Shown here one piece after another: positions 17,089-26,279 of a stretch of DNA of 64,000 nt. This stretch comes from Hyphomonadaceae bacterium UBA1933 (lineage in GTDB: Bacteria; Pseudomonadota; Alphaproteobacteria; Caulobacterales; Aquidulcibacteraceae). The notes under the pieces were generated by a model. The model saw only the letters and a list, made by a program, of their open reading frames with translations, did not search any database and was not told where the DNA came from. The position numbers and the translations under genes were made by a program. Every line of letters begins with the position of its first letter. The stretch's first letter is position 1. The DNA lies in assembly GCA_002337085.1 (NCBI GenBank), contig DDFH01000006.1, positions 401,098 through 465,097 of the forward strand, in the 5' to 3' direction.

Positions 17089-18606
17089 ATGAAAACGCCT
17101 GTATCCTCTTTGCTGCCAAATACGTTTGAATTTGAAAATACCCCGCTTGTAAAGCCAACAGGTTTTCGCGAATATGATGCACGTTGGTGGTTTGGCATTA
17201 TTGGTAATGACAAAGTTCCTGAATTAAACCTTTTGGGTGTTGAGGCCTTGGGCCTTGGGCTTGGAACCTTGTTGCATGAATATGGCGCCACAAAAGTTGT
17301 GGTTGGCCATGATTTCCGTTTTTATTCTTTAACCATTAAAAAGTCACTCACTATTGGCCTTATGCGCGCTGGTTGCGAAGTTTTGGATATTGGTTTGGCA
17401 CTTTCACCAGTTGCTTATTATGCACAGTTTGCGCTTGATGCCCCTGCGGTTGCAATGGTCACTGCAAGCCATAATGAAAATGGTTGGACGGGTGTTAAAA
17501 TGGGGGCAAAGCGCCCACTTACATTTGGTCCTGATGAAATGGGTCGCCTAAAAGAAATCGTTCTTGAAGGTAAATTTGTAGAGCGGGCTGGCGGATCTTT
17601 AACCTATATTGAAGGCATGAAAGAGCGCTATATCAAGGCACTTGTTGGTGATTTCAAACTTAAAAAACCAATCAAAGTTATTGCGGCATGCGGCAATGGT
17701 GCGGCGGGTGCATATGCACCAGAAGCATTGCGAATGATGGGTGCGGATGTAATCGAGATGGATTGTAATCTTGATTATACCTTCCCTAAATATAACCCGA
17801 ACCCAGAAGATGTTGAAATGCTTCATTCAATGGCGGAGCGGGTGCGTGAAACCGGTGCAGAAGTTGCCTTTGGCTTTGATGGTGATGGTGATCGCTGCGG
17901 CGTAGTTGATGATAAAGGCGAAGAAATCTTTGCCGATAAAATTGGGCTTTTGGTAGCGCGCGATATTTCAAAAACCCATAAGGGTGCTACTTTTGTTGTT
18001 GATGTGAAATCAACCGGTGCATATGAAATTGACCCTGTATTAAAAGAAAATAATGTAACGGTTGATTATTACAAAACCGGGCATTCATACATTAAACGCC
18101 GCACAACCGAACTTAATGCAATTGCTGGCTTTGAAAAATCTGGTCACTTCTTCTTCCGCGCGCCATATGGTCTTGGTTATGATGATGGTATTGTTGCAGC
18201 AAAAGCAGTTTTACAAATGCTTGATAATGCGAATGGCGCAAAACTTTCTGAATTGAAACAAGATTTGCCAAAAACCTGGACTTCTATCACAATGTCTTGC
18301 CATTGCGATGACGAGATTAAATACGGCATTGTTGACAAAATTGTTGCCGGTTTTGAAAAACTTGCTGCCGATGGTGGCAAGATTTTAGGAACCGATATTA
18401 AAAATGTTAATACCATTAATGGCGCACGTGTAAATCTTGTGAATGGTTCATTTGTTCTTGTTCGCGCATCATCAAACAAGCCTGAATTGGTTGTGGTTGT
18501 TGAAAGCACAATTTCAGAGCAGGATATGAAAGATTTGTTCCACAAAGGCGTAAAGCCATTGCTTGACACCTATCCAGAAATTGGTGGATTTAACCAAACT
18601 GTATAA
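17089..18606 (+). CDS. Phosphomannomutase/phosphoglucomutase
   Basis: This alpha-D-phosphohexomutase interconverts hexose 6- and 1-phosphates to supply sugar nucleotides. The 505 residues show the phosphoserine loop TASHNENGWTGVK, the metal loop GFDGDGDRCG, the sugar-binding loop GFEKSGHFFF and a C-terminal phosphate-binding segment (RASSNKPEL). It is AlgC/ManB-like in size. It may feed the glycosyltransferase upstream. DUF599 follows after 8 bases. Mannose versus glucose preference is not decided. Confidence 0.92.
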   Translation: MKTPVSSLLPNTFEFENTPLVKPTGFREYDARWWFGIIGNDKVPELNLLGVEALGLGLGTLLHEYGATKVVVGHDFRFYSLTIKKSLTIGLMRAGCEVLDIGLALSPVAYYAQFALDAPAVAMVTASHNENGWTGVKMGAKRPLTFGPDEMGRLKEIVLEGKFVERAGGSLTYIEGMKERYIKALVGDFKLKKPIKVIAACGNGAAGAYAPEALRMMGADVIEMDCNLDYTFPKYNPNPEDVEMLHSMAERVRETGAEVAFGFDGDGDRCGVVDDKGEEIFADKIGLLVARDISKTHKGATFVVDVKSTGAYEIDPVLKENNVTVDYYKTGHSYIKRRTTELNAIAGFEKSGHFFFRAPYGLGYDDGIVAAKAVLQMLDNANGAKLSELKQDLPKTWTSITMSCHCDDEIKYGIVDKIVAGFEKLAADGGKILGTDIKNVNTINGARVNLVNGSFVLVRASSNKPELVVVVESTISEQDMKDLFHKGVKPLLDTYPEIGGFNQTV

Positions 18607-18614
18607 GACAATAT

Positions 18615-19331
18615 ATGGAAAAAGCTGATTATATTGCCATTTTAATATTTGCTGTTTGTTGGTTTGGCTATGAACCTTTATTGCGGACAATTGGAACGCA
18701 TGCGGGGTTAATAGCCAAACATATTAGCGTCCTGCGTCAACAATGGATGCGTAATTTCATTACGCGTGAAGTAAAACTGTTTGATTCAAATCTTCTGGGG
18801 CATTCGGTAAACTCTGCGAGCTTTTTTGCATCTGCTAATCTTATTTTAATTGCGGCAATTGCCGGCGCAATTTTTGAGGGGCAGGTTTCCAAAAGCATTG
18901 TCAATTCATTAGGTATAGAAGCATCAAGCCGTATCGTGCTTGATATTAAATTTGCCGTTATATTATTATGTTTGGCGCGTGGCTTTTTTAACTTTACATG
19001 GGCAATTCGCCAAATGAATTATTGCGCCGCTGCAATGGGTGCAGTCCCCCATGATTTAACCCGTGAAGAAGCCGAAGAAACGTCAATGGCACTGGCGCAG
19101 ATTGTTGAACCTGCCATGAGCCATTTTTCACAAGGGGTTCGCGGTTATTATTTTTCTATTGCGGCATCGATGTGGTTATATGGGCCATGGTTTTTCATTT
19201 TGGGAACGATGGGCGCCGTAGGGCTTTTATTATGGCGTCAATCGGCGTCAAGTTCAGCTGGCGGTCTAAAGTCTTTGCGTGGCACTCTTGAAAAGTATCA
19301 ACGTCGTAAAGATGATGAGCAAAATCAATAA
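18615..19331 (+). CDS. DUF599 family membrane protein
   Basis: The 238-residue protein shows the DUF599 pattern: IAILIFAVCWFGYEPLL, then a basic LRQQWMRNFITREVKLFDSNLLGHSVNSASFFASANLIL segment (in pieces), and two further hydrophobic helices late (about 105-125, 185-215). It is an integral membrane protein of unknown function. It lies 8 bases after the phosphohexomutase, so it is likely in the same operon. Confidence 0.82.
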   Translation: MEKADYIAILIFAVCWFGYEPLLRTIGTHAGLIAKHISVLRQQWMRNFITREVKLFDSNLLGHSVNSASFFASANLILIAAIAGAIFEGQVSKSIVNSLGIEASSRIVLDIKFAVILLCLARGFFNFTWAIRQMNYCAAAMGAVPHDLTREEAEETSMALAQIVEPAMSHFSQGVRGYYFSIAASMWLYGPWFFILGTMGAVGLLLWRQSASSSAGGLKSLRGTLEKYQRRKDDEQNQ

Positions 19332-19389
19332 CATGTATTTGGAAGATTAAAGTAATAATTTCCTAAGCCTTTGATGGTACAAGGTGTTT

Positions 19390-19917
19390 ATGATTGAACA
19401 CTTTGCAATTAACTATAATAATATTGCGGGCCTTGCTGCTGGCGCATTATTCTGTGTATTTCTTATCGTTGCCGCAGTTGGTGATATAAAAAGTTTCACC
19501 ATTACAAATAGTTTTAATATGCTATTCTTTTCAAGCTTTTTTATTGTTGCCCCAATATTGGGTCTTGGGCTTGATGATATTTTCTATCATTTAATGGTTG
19601 CTGCTGCTGCCTTTATGATTTGTTTCGCATTATTTGCGGCGGGTCTTTTTGGTGGTGGTGATGTAAAGCTGGTGGGGGCAACCGCTATTTGGCTTGGTTC
19701 AGCACCAATGATGGTTTACGCTTTTTATACGGCAGTTTTCGGCGGGGTTTTGGCGTTGTTACTTTTGCTTGCGCGCTTTATAACTAGCAAAGCAGGTTTA
19801 CCAAGAAATCCAAAATGGTTGCGCCAATTATTAAGAAAGCATTCGGCTATTCCATATGGTGTTGCATTGTGCATTGGTGGTATTTGTGCCTTGCCGCAAG
19901 TAAGCTGGCTTCACTAG
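19390..19917 (+). CDS. cpaA: Prepilin peptidase CpaA/TadV
   Basis: This A24-type aspartic peptidase cuts the leader from Flp prepilins and pseudopilins. The 175 residues contain the first catalytic Asp in AAVGDIKSFTITNSFN and the second in the GxGD-type motif FGGGDVKLVG, within about six hydrophobic segments. The short form without an N-methylation domain is typical of TadV. AAGG at 19381-19384 is placed for ATG 19390; an in-frame GTG at 19384 overlaps that site. It precedes the cpaB-tadC operon. Confidence 0.92.
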   Translation: MIEHFAINYNNIAGLAAGALFCVFLIVAAVGDIKSFTITNSFNMLFFSSFFIVAPILGLGLDDIFYHLMVAAAAFMICFALFAAGLFGGGDVKLVGATAIWLGSAPMMVYAFYTAVFGGVLALLLLLARFITSKAGLPRNPKWLRQLLRKHSAIPYGVALCIGGICALPQVSWLH

Positions 19918-19950
19918 GCTGTAAAGCCTCCCAAAACCCCCTTGTTCATT

Positions 19951-20121
19951 TCTTAATTGTTAAAAAACAAAGTTAATTTTGTTAACCACTTTTTAGACCT
20001 TCTTATCCTAAAGTTATAAAAATTTCATCCAAACTGATTCGATTCAGTCTGCTTTTTAGGGAAAATTTTCTTTAAAAATGGCTGTTTTCAAGGGAAACGA
20101 ACGGTTTGTGGAGGCTAAGAA
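19951..20121 (+). promoter_or_regulatory. Upstream region of the cpaB-tadC operon with a TTAA cluster
   Basis: The 204-base gap between cpaA and cpaB holds four TTAA tetramers close together (19953, 19960, 19973, 19982), the last as TTAACC. CtrA of alphaproteobacteria binds TTAA-N7-TTAA and controls pilus genes in Caulobacter, but the spacings here (N3, N9, N5) do not match a full site. The cpaB ribosome site GGAGG is at 20110-20114. Confidence 0.25.
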
Positions 20122-20988
20122 GTGAACGTTAAACAAATTGCGATTATTGGCGTAGCATTGGTTGTCGCGGGCGGGGCATTCGTTTTCACCCAAAACCAAC
20201 AACCAAAACAGGTTGCACAAGCCGTCACCGCGCCGGCGATTAACACTGTGAAGGTGTTGGTTTCCAATCAAGATTTAGCGATAGGCACGAGAATTACTAG
20301 AGATTCTTTAATTTGGCGCGATTGGCCAAGTGATGCTGTTGGCCCGACATTCATCACCCAAGGAAAAGATCCAAAGGCACTTGAACATTTTGTTGGTGCG
20401 GTTGTTAAAACGCAATTAGCAATTGGTGAGCCGATTGTTGGCGGAAAGCTGGTTATTGCCGATCCGAAAAATGGCATATTGGCGGCATTATTAACACCTG
20501 GTATGCGTGCAGTAACCATTAATGTTAAAACCAATACTTCTGTTGCTGGCTTCATTCTTCCTGAAAATCGCGTTGATGTTATTCTTACCCGAACCATTGC
20601 TTTCCCTTCTGGTTCGCAAACAGTTAACCGCACAGTTTCTTCAACAATTCTTGAAAATGTTCGCGTTTTGGCGATTGACCAAAGAGTGATGCAAGAAAAA
20701 GGACAGCAGGCGATGACGGGGTCTTCTGCAACTTTGGAATTATCACCCGCAGATTCTGAAAGATTATCACAGGCAGATAGCCTTGGTGAAATTTCATTGG
20801 CGCTGCGCTCATATGCCGATGCAAATGGGCCAACGGTAGCCAGACCTAATGCTTTGGCGCTTTCACAGCCCGCCCCTCCTAACCAAAGAAGTGGCTCGCA
20901 AATGAATCCAGAAGGCGTGCCAAACACAACTCCTTCGCCAATGGCGCAAGCGGAAAGTGGCGTAAAAGTTTACCGAGGTGGTCAATGA
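20122..20988 (+). CDS. cpaB: Flp pilus assembly protein CpaB/RcpC
   Basis: The 288-residue protein has an N-terminal membrane anchor (IAIIGVALVVAGGAFVF), an SAF domain (VKVLVSNQDLAIGTRITRDSLIWRDWP) and an RcpC/CpaB domain (GMRAVTINVKTNTSVAGFILPENRVDVILTR, in pieces), then a Pro/Gln-rich tail. CpaB works in the periplasm with the CpaC secretin. The start is GTG at 20122 with GGAGG 7 bases upstream. Its TGA overlaps the cpaC ATG. Confidence 0.94.
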   Translation: MNVKQIAIIGVALVVAGGAFVFTQNQQPKQVAQAVTAPAINTVKVLVSNQDLAIGTRITRDSLIWRDWPSDAVGPTFITQGKDPKALEHFVGAVVKTQLAIGEPIVGGKLVIADPKNGILAALLTPGMRAVTINVKTNTSVAGFILPENRVDVILTRTIAFPSGSQTVNRTVSSTILENVRVLAIDQRVMQEKGQQAMTGSSATLELSPADSERLSQADSLGEISLALRSYADANGPTVARPNALALSQPAPPNQRSGSQMNPEGVPNTTPSPMAQAESGVKVYRGGQ

Positions 20989-22628
20989 TAACCAATAAAT
21001 CCAAACTCATATATTTGTCATCTGCTGCACTTGCCTGCTTGGCTTTGTTTGCTCCGGCATCATTTGCAAATGCGCAGACCACAGGTAATGTCGCAATTAC
21101 GGCACAGGCCGGTTCCCAAAGACTTGTTTTGCCAAAAGGAAAGTCGGCAATTATCGACCTTCCAGTTGAAGCGCGCGATGTTGTCGTTGCTGACCCCAAG
21201 GTTGCCGATGCGGTTATGCGAACTTCAAAGCGCGGTTTCATACTTGGTAATGATCTTGGTGAAACCAATGTGTATTTTCTTGATGCCCAAGGTCGCCAAA
21301 TTTTAACTTTAGAGGTTCGGGTCGCCCGTGATACTTCTGAACTTGATGCGTTGGTGCAAAAACTTGTTCCCGATGCCCGCGTAACCTTTGATGGGGTTGG
21401 TGACAGTATAATAATAAGCGGTAATGTTCCGAATGCAGGGATTGCCGATAAGGTCTATCAGATTTCAAAACAATATGCTGGTGGTGACGAGAAAAAAGTC
21501 GTCAATATGATGAACATCATGGCATCAGATCAAGTAATGCTTCAAGTGCGCATTATTGAAATGCAGCGCAGCGTTCTGAAACAGCTTGGCATAAACCTCG
21601 CGGCTACCAATTTGTTTAACAAATTGTTGCCAGATGATTGGGGCTTGAATTTTGCAACCACCAACGGTTTCTCTGCCAATGGATCATTTCTTGGCGGTAC
21701 ATCATTAGGTGCAACGTGGGCAAAAAACCTTGTTACGCCTTCCTCAGTAACTTATAATGGCTCTGGTGTTACACCGTTTGACCCAATAGCAGGTGCGGGT
21801 GCAGGCGGATATAATTATACTCCACCAAGTGCAACTTGTGACATAACAGGAACAGTGTGTACCCTTATTCCTTCAAAAACGACTTATGGTCCTGGTACGA
21901 TTGTACAAGATAAAAGTGCCAATTCAAACATTCAGGCGATGGAACGTGTTGGCCTTGCCCGCACTTTGGCAGAGCCTAATTTGATTGCTACCACTGGTGA
22001 ATCGTCAAAGTTCCTTGCGGGCGGTGAATTCCCTGTTCCGACAAACCAAGAAGGAAACCGTATTTCGGTGTCGTTCAAACCGTTTGGTGTCGGCCTTGGT
22101 TTTACCCCAGTCGTAATCAGCCAAGACAGAATTACGCTTAAGGTTTCGACCGAAGTTTCAGAGATTTCAACAACAGTTTCTTATCGCCAGCCAGATTCAA
22201 CCATTACTAACGCTGACGGCACTACATCAATCGTCCAAGGGCTTTCAATCCCTGGTGTAATTACACGTCGTGCAGAGGCAACGATGGAAATTCCATCTGG
22301 TAAGTCAATGATGATGGCAGGTCTTATTCAACAAGATCAACGTACCGCGATTGAAGGTCTTCCAGGGGTAAAAGATTTGCCAGTAATTGGTAATTTATTC
22401 CGCTCTCGTGACTTTGTGAACAAAGAAACTGAATTGGTAATCATCGTAACGCCATATATCGTTAAACCAACCACAATAGATAAACTTAAAACACCGGGCG
22501 ATGGTTTCTCTCCGGCATCTGACGCATCCACATTATTGCTTGGACGTTTGAACCGTATTGTAAAGCCATCATCTACCAGCGCACCCGAAGGTACATATAA
22601 TGCACCTGTTGGGCATGTTCTTCAATAA
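20985..22628 (+). CDS. cpaC: Type II/III secretin CpaC/RcpA
   Basis: The 547-residue outer-membrane secretin of the Flp pilus has a signal peptide ending FANAQ, an N-terminal pilus/BON-like region (LPKGKSAIIDLPVEARDVVVADP), and the C-terminal secretin domain with LAEPNLIATTGESSKFLAGGEFPVP, IPSGKSMMMAGLIQQ and VKDLPVIGNLFRS...ELVIIVTPYIV. Residues about 240-310 hold a Gly/Pro/Thr-rich insert with two Cys ten residues or fewer apart (CDITGTVC). It overlaps cpaB by 4 bases. Confidence 0.95.
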   Translation: MITNKSKLIYLSSAALACLALFAPASFANAQTTGNVAITAQAGSQRLVLPKGKSAIIDLPVEARDVVVADPKVADAVMRTSKRGFILGNDLGETNVYFLDAQGRQILTLEVRVARDTSELDALVQKLVPDARVTFDGVGDSIIISGNVPNAGIADKVYQISKQYAGGDEKKVVNMMNIMASDQVMLQVRIIEMQRSVLKQLGINLAATNLFNKLLPDDWGLNFATTNGFSANGSFLGGTSLGATWAKNLVTPSSVTYNGSGVTPFDPIAGAGAGGYNYTPPSATCDITGTVCTLIPSKTTYGPGTIVQDKSANSNIQAMERVGLARTLAEPNLIATTGESSKFLAGGEFPVPTNQEGNRISVSFKPFGVGLGFTPVVISQDRITLKVSTEVSEISTTVSYRQPDSTITNADGTTSIVQGLSIPGVITRRAEATMEIPSGKSMMMAGLIQQDQRTAIEGLPGVKDLPVIGNLFRSRDFVNKETELVIIVTPYIVKPTTIDKLKTPGDGFSPASDASTLLLGRLNRIVKPSSTSAPEGTYNAPVGHVLQ

Positions 22629-22641
22629 TCGGGCTAAAGAA

Positions 22642-23340
22642 ATGGAACTGACTATGAAAAATAAGCAGAAAGCTATGATAAGTCTGATAGCACTTTTGGC
22701 ATTAGGGGCTTGTGCCACTTCGATGAGAAAAGATGTTGAAAAGGAAAATCAAAGCGTAGCTGATACACGCACTATCCTTGATGCTCATCGTCCTGAAGTA
22801 ACACAAACAGAATCCAGAATCATGCTGTTTGGCGATGGGGGCAGACTAAGCCCAAAAGATATCGCGAATATTAAGTCTTTTGCCGAGGAATTTATTACGG
22901 TTGGTCGTGGCACTGTGGTGGTTTCATACCCACAAGGTGGTGCAACCTCTGGCGAAGTTAGCGCACTGGTTCGTGAAACCCAAAAAGAATTATATAGCGC
23001 CGGCGTTGATTTCAAAAATATGAGCTTTGGAACATATAGCGCGACAGGGCAAAAAGATCCTGTGATGGTTTCATTCACACGTTATCAGGCGAAAGAAGTT
23101 GAATGTGTGCCATGGTCACAAATCGACCCACGCAAAACCGCAAAGAATAGCACGACTGTGAATTTTGGTTGTGCCACCCATGCGAATATTGCCGCAATGG
23201 TTGCCGATCCAGGTGATTTATTGGGCGACCGTGAGCTTGGGAAAGATGATGCCTCAAGAACACAAGTTGGAATTGATAAATATCGTAAAGGCGAATTGCC
23301 TGCAGTTTCTGGAACTGTCTCCGGCGGAGGTAAACAGTAA
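22642..23340 (+). CDS. cpaD: Pilus assembly lipoprotein CpaD
   Basis: The 232-residue protein has a lipoprotein signal with lipobox LGAC (Cys about 20 residues in) and the CpaD domain (SRIMLFGDGGRLSPKDIANIKSFAEEF, FGCATHANIAAMVADPGDL, in pieces). CpaD helps the CpaC secretin reach or stay in the outer membrane. Start candidates at 22642 and 22654 both give a good signal; the longer open frame from 22600 overlaps cpaC and lacks support. Its stop shares one base with the cpaE start. Confidence 0.93.
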   Translation: MELTMKNKQKAMISLIALLALGACATSMRKDVEKENQSVADTRTILDAHRPEVTQTESRIMLFGDGGRLSPKDIANIKSFAEEFITVGRGTVVVSYPQGGATSGEVSALVRETQKELYSAGVDFKNMSFGTYSATGQKDPVMVSFTRYQAKEVECVPWSQIDPRKTAKNSTTVNFGCATHANIAAMVADPGDLLGDRELGKDDASRTQVGIDKYRKGELPAVSGTVSGGGKQ

Positions 23341-24749
23341 TGTTGCAAGGAAAGCATGACAATAACTGGCAGGATGAACTTGAAATCGGTGGTTTGGATG
23401 TCAAGGATGAGCCATTTGATTTTGACAATGAAATCGACTTTATAACTGCTGTTGACGACGGCATAGAAGATGTCGGATCGGCGCATGATTTTGATACTTC
23501 TGCATTCGAAGAAACCTATATTGGTGAATTGGCGCGCGGTGGTGATCAACCAGTTCCACGCATTTCAATTCAGGTCTTTTGTGAACGTGCCGAAACCGCA
23601 CAATTGATGCAATCGGCATCGACCGACCGCCGAATTGCCAAGGCAACAGTAACCGTCTCAATGGGTGGTATGAATGCGGCGATTGATTTTTATCAAACCC
23701 AGGCTGTTCCAAATTTGATTATTGTTGAAAGTACTGCACCATCACAAGCATTACTTACACAATTAGATCAACTTGCATCACTTTGCGATGATGGCGTAAA
23801 AGTCATTTTGATTGGTCAGGCGAATGATATCGGCCTTTACCGCGAATTATTGCGCCGTGGTGTTTCTGAATATCTTGTGCCACCTCTTCAACCGTTACAG
23901 ATTATTCGTGCTATTTCATCACTTTATATTGACCCGTCTAAACCATTTTTGGGTCAAACCATTGTGTTTGTAGGTGCAAAAGGCGGCACTGGTTCATCAA
24001 CTGTTGCGCACAATGTTGCATGGTGTATGGCAGAGCATGCGCGGGTTAATACCACCCTTGTGGATTTAGATTTATCTTTTGGAACCACAGGACTTGATTT
24101 CAATGTTGATTCAGCAAACACCGTTGCCGAAGCATTAGAAGCACCGGAACGTATTGATGACGTATTGCTTGATCGTCTTTTAACACGCTTTACCGAACGA
24201 TTGACATTGTTCACCGCGCCAAGTGTGCTTGATAAACAATTTGACATTCATCAAGAGGCTTATGAGGTTTTGATTGATGGCGTAAGGCGTGGTGTGCCGT
24301 TTGTGGTTATTGATATGCCACATGTCTGGAGCGATTGGTCAAAACATACACTTATTAATGCCGATGAAGTGGTAATTGTTTGCGAGCCAGATTTGGCAGG
24401 ATTACGCAACGCGAAAAACATTTTTGATCAAGTAAAGTCGGTTCGTGCAAATGATTCATTGCCAAAGATTGTTTTGAACAAAGTTGGTATGCCAAAGCGC
24501 CCTGAAATCCCTGTAAAAGATTTTGGAAGTGCCATTGGTGCAGAGCCTATATTGGTATTGCCATTCGATCCGTTGTTGTTTGGTACTGCTGCAAATAATG
24601 GTCAAATGGTTGCCGAAGTTGGCCCTCAATCAAAATGTCTTGAAGGTTTTGATTATCTTGCTGCAAGCTTTACCGGTCGCGCGCCACAAAAAAAGGAAAA
24701 AACTTCGGTTTTTGACAAATTAAAATCACTTAAATTTGGGCAAGGTTAG
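23340..24749 (+). CDS. cpaE: Pilus localisation ATPase CpaE/TadZ
   Basis: The 469-residue MinD/ParA-like ATPase positions the Flp pilus at the pole in Caulobacter. An acidic N-terminal region (about 1-75) precedes a receiver-like domain (about 80-190, with VILIGQANDIGLYRELLRRGVSEYLVPP) and then the ATPase core with the deviant Walker A GAKGGTGSSTVAHN and the DLDLSFGTTGLDFN motif. Its ATG at 23340 overlaps the cpaD stop by one base. Confidence 0.95.
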   Translation: MLQGKHDNNWQDELEIGGLDVKDEPFDFDNEIDFITAVDDGIEDVGSAHDFDTSAFEETYIGELARGGDQPVPRISIQVFCERAETAQLMQSASTDRRIAKATVTVSMGGMNAAIDFYQTQAVPNLIIVESTAPSQALLTQLDQLASLCDDGVKVILIGQANDIGLYRELLRRGVSEYLVPPLQPLQIIRAISSLYIDPSKPFLGQTIVFVGAKGGTGSSTVAHNVAWCMAEHARVNTTLVDLDLSFGTTGLDFNVDSANTVAEALEAPERIDDVLLDRLLTRFTERLTLFTAPSVLDKQFDIHQEAYEVLIDGVRRGVPFVVIDMPHVWSDWSKHTLINADEVVIVCEPDLAGLRNAKNIFDQVKSVRANDSLPKIVLNKVGMPKRPEIPVKDFGSAIGAEPILVLPFDPLLFGTAANNGQMVAEVGPQSKCLEGFDYLAASFTGRAPQKKEKTSVFDKLKSLKFGQG

Positions 24750-24758
24750 GATTTCAAA

Positions 24759-26267
24759 ATGAGTTTTGGAAGGCGTTCACAAAATAGTTTTGGACAGGCT
24801 TCAAAACCTGTGCCACCGCCGGCTCCAACGTTAGACGTTGCGAAGAAGCAAGCCCCTGCTGCTGCGCCTGCGGCTCCAAAAATTGCCAACACCAATGTCC
24901 CGCCGCCATCTGCAAAGATTGAGGAACGTGTGAGCAAGGTTGTAACCAAAACTCAGCCACAACATACCGAACGTCAAGACCTTGCCGACACACGGGATGA
25001 AGAATATTACCGCCTGAAAGCGTCAATCTATAACGCCTTGATTGAAACCATTGATTTGGGACAATTGGCGCAATTGGATCTTAAAATCGCGCGCGATGAA
25101 ATTCGCGACATTGTGAATGAAATCATTGCTATTAAACAGGTCGTTATTTCAACCTCGGAACAAGAGCAATTATTAGGCGATATTATTAATGACGTTTTGG
25201 GCTATGGCCCATTAGAGCCATTATTGGCACGTGATGACATCGCAGATATTATGATTAATGGCGCAAATGCGGTGTTTATTGAGGTGGGTGGTAAAGTTAC
25301 CAAAACCCCAATACGTTTTCGCGACAATCAGCAATTGATGAATATTTGCCAACGTATCGTGTCACAAGTTGGCCGCCGTGTTGACGAAGCGTCACCAATC
25401 TGCGACGCGCGTCTTCCAGATGGTTCAAGGGTAAACGTAATTGTACCGCCATTGGCACTTGATGGTCCGACCATGACAATTCGTAAGTTCAAAAAAGACA
25501 AGATGAAAATGCAAGATCTTGTCGGTTTTGGCTCAATTTCCGAGGCGGGCGCAAAGGTTCTTGGTATTATTGGTAATTGCCGTTGTAACGTACTTATTTC
25601 CGGTGGTACTGGTTCGGGTAAGACAACGCTTTTAAACTGTTTAACAGGCTTTATTGCCCCTGATGAGCGCGTAATCACCTGCGAAGACGCCGCCGAATTG
25701 CAATTACAACAGCCGCACGTTGTGCGTCTTGAAACCCGTCCACCAAACCTTGAAGGTATGGGTGCAATAACAATGCGCGATTTGGTTAAAAACTGTTTGC
25801 GTATGCGCCCTGAACGTATCATCGTTGGCGAGGTGCGCGGCCCTGAAGCTTTTGACCTTTTACAGGCGATGAACACTGGTCACGATGGTTCTATGGGTAC
25901 ATTGCACGCCAACAGCCCACGTGAAGGTATCTCACGTATGGAATCCATGATTACAATGGGTGGTTTCTCTTTGCCGCCAAAAACCATTCGTGAGATGATT
26001 TCCGGCTCGGTTGATGTTGTGGTGCAGGCAGCTCGCCTTCGCGATGGTTCACGTAAAATCACACACATCACCGAAGTTATTGGTCTCGAAGGCGATGTTA
26101 TCATTTCCCAAGACTTGCTAACATTTGAAATTGAGGGCGAAGATGCCAATGGCAAAATCATTGGTCGTCACCGTTCAACAGGTATTGCGCGTCCAAAATT
26201 CTGGGATAGGGCAAGATATTTCGGCCTTGAAAAAGAGCTCGCCGAAGCACTTGATGAGGCAGAATAA
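24759..26267 (+). CDS. cpaF: Flp pilus assembly ATPase CpaF/TadA
   Basis: The 502-residue secretion ATPase powers pilus assembly at the inner membrane. A Pro/Ala-rich N-terminus (1-65) is followed by the N-terminal domain (YGPLEPLLARDDIADIMING) and the RecA-like core: Walker A GGTGSGKTTLLN, Asp box TCEDAAELQL, Walker B RMRPERIIVGEVRGPEA and His box TGHDGSMGTLHAN. The length and the C-terminal YFGLEKELAEAL are typical. It lies 9 bases after cpaE. Confidence 0.97.
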   Translation: MSFGRRSQNSFGQASKPVPPPAPTLDVAKKQAPAAAPAAPKIANTNVPPPSAKIEERVSKVVTKTQPQHTERQDLADTRDEEYYRLKASIYNALIETIDLGQLAQLDLKIARDEIRDIVNEIIAIKQVVISTSEQEQLLGDIINDVLGYGPLEPLLARDDIADIMINGANAVFIEVGGKVTKTPIRFRDNQQLMNICQRIVSQVGRRVDEASPICDARLPDGSRVNVIVPPLALDGPTMTIRKFKKDKMKMQDLVGFGSISEAGAKVLGIIGNCRCNVLISGGTGSGKTTLLNCLTGFIAPDERVITCEDAAELQLQQPHVVRLETRPPNLEGMGAITMRDLVKNCLRMRPERIIVGEVRGPEAFDLLQAMNTGHDGSMGTLHANSPREGISRMESMITMGGFSLPPKTIREMISGSVDVVVQAARLRDGSRKITHITEVIGLEGDVIISQDLLTFEIEGEDANGKIIGRHRSTGIARPKFWDRARYFGLEKELAEALDEAE

Positions 26268-26279
26268 TGCGGGGCAAAA

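Noticed and set aside
19953..19985. CtrA binding site before cpaB
   Set aside because: Four TTAA are present but none of the spacings is the 7 bases needed for a full CtrA box; in an AT-rich genome the cluster may be chance.
20268..20927. 219-codon minus-strand frame opposite cpaB
   Set aside because: It is a shadow of cpaB with biased composition and no recognisable domain.
23085..23549. 154-codon minus-strand frame across the cpaD/cpaE junction
   Set aside because: It overlaps two coupled pilus genes and has no independent support.
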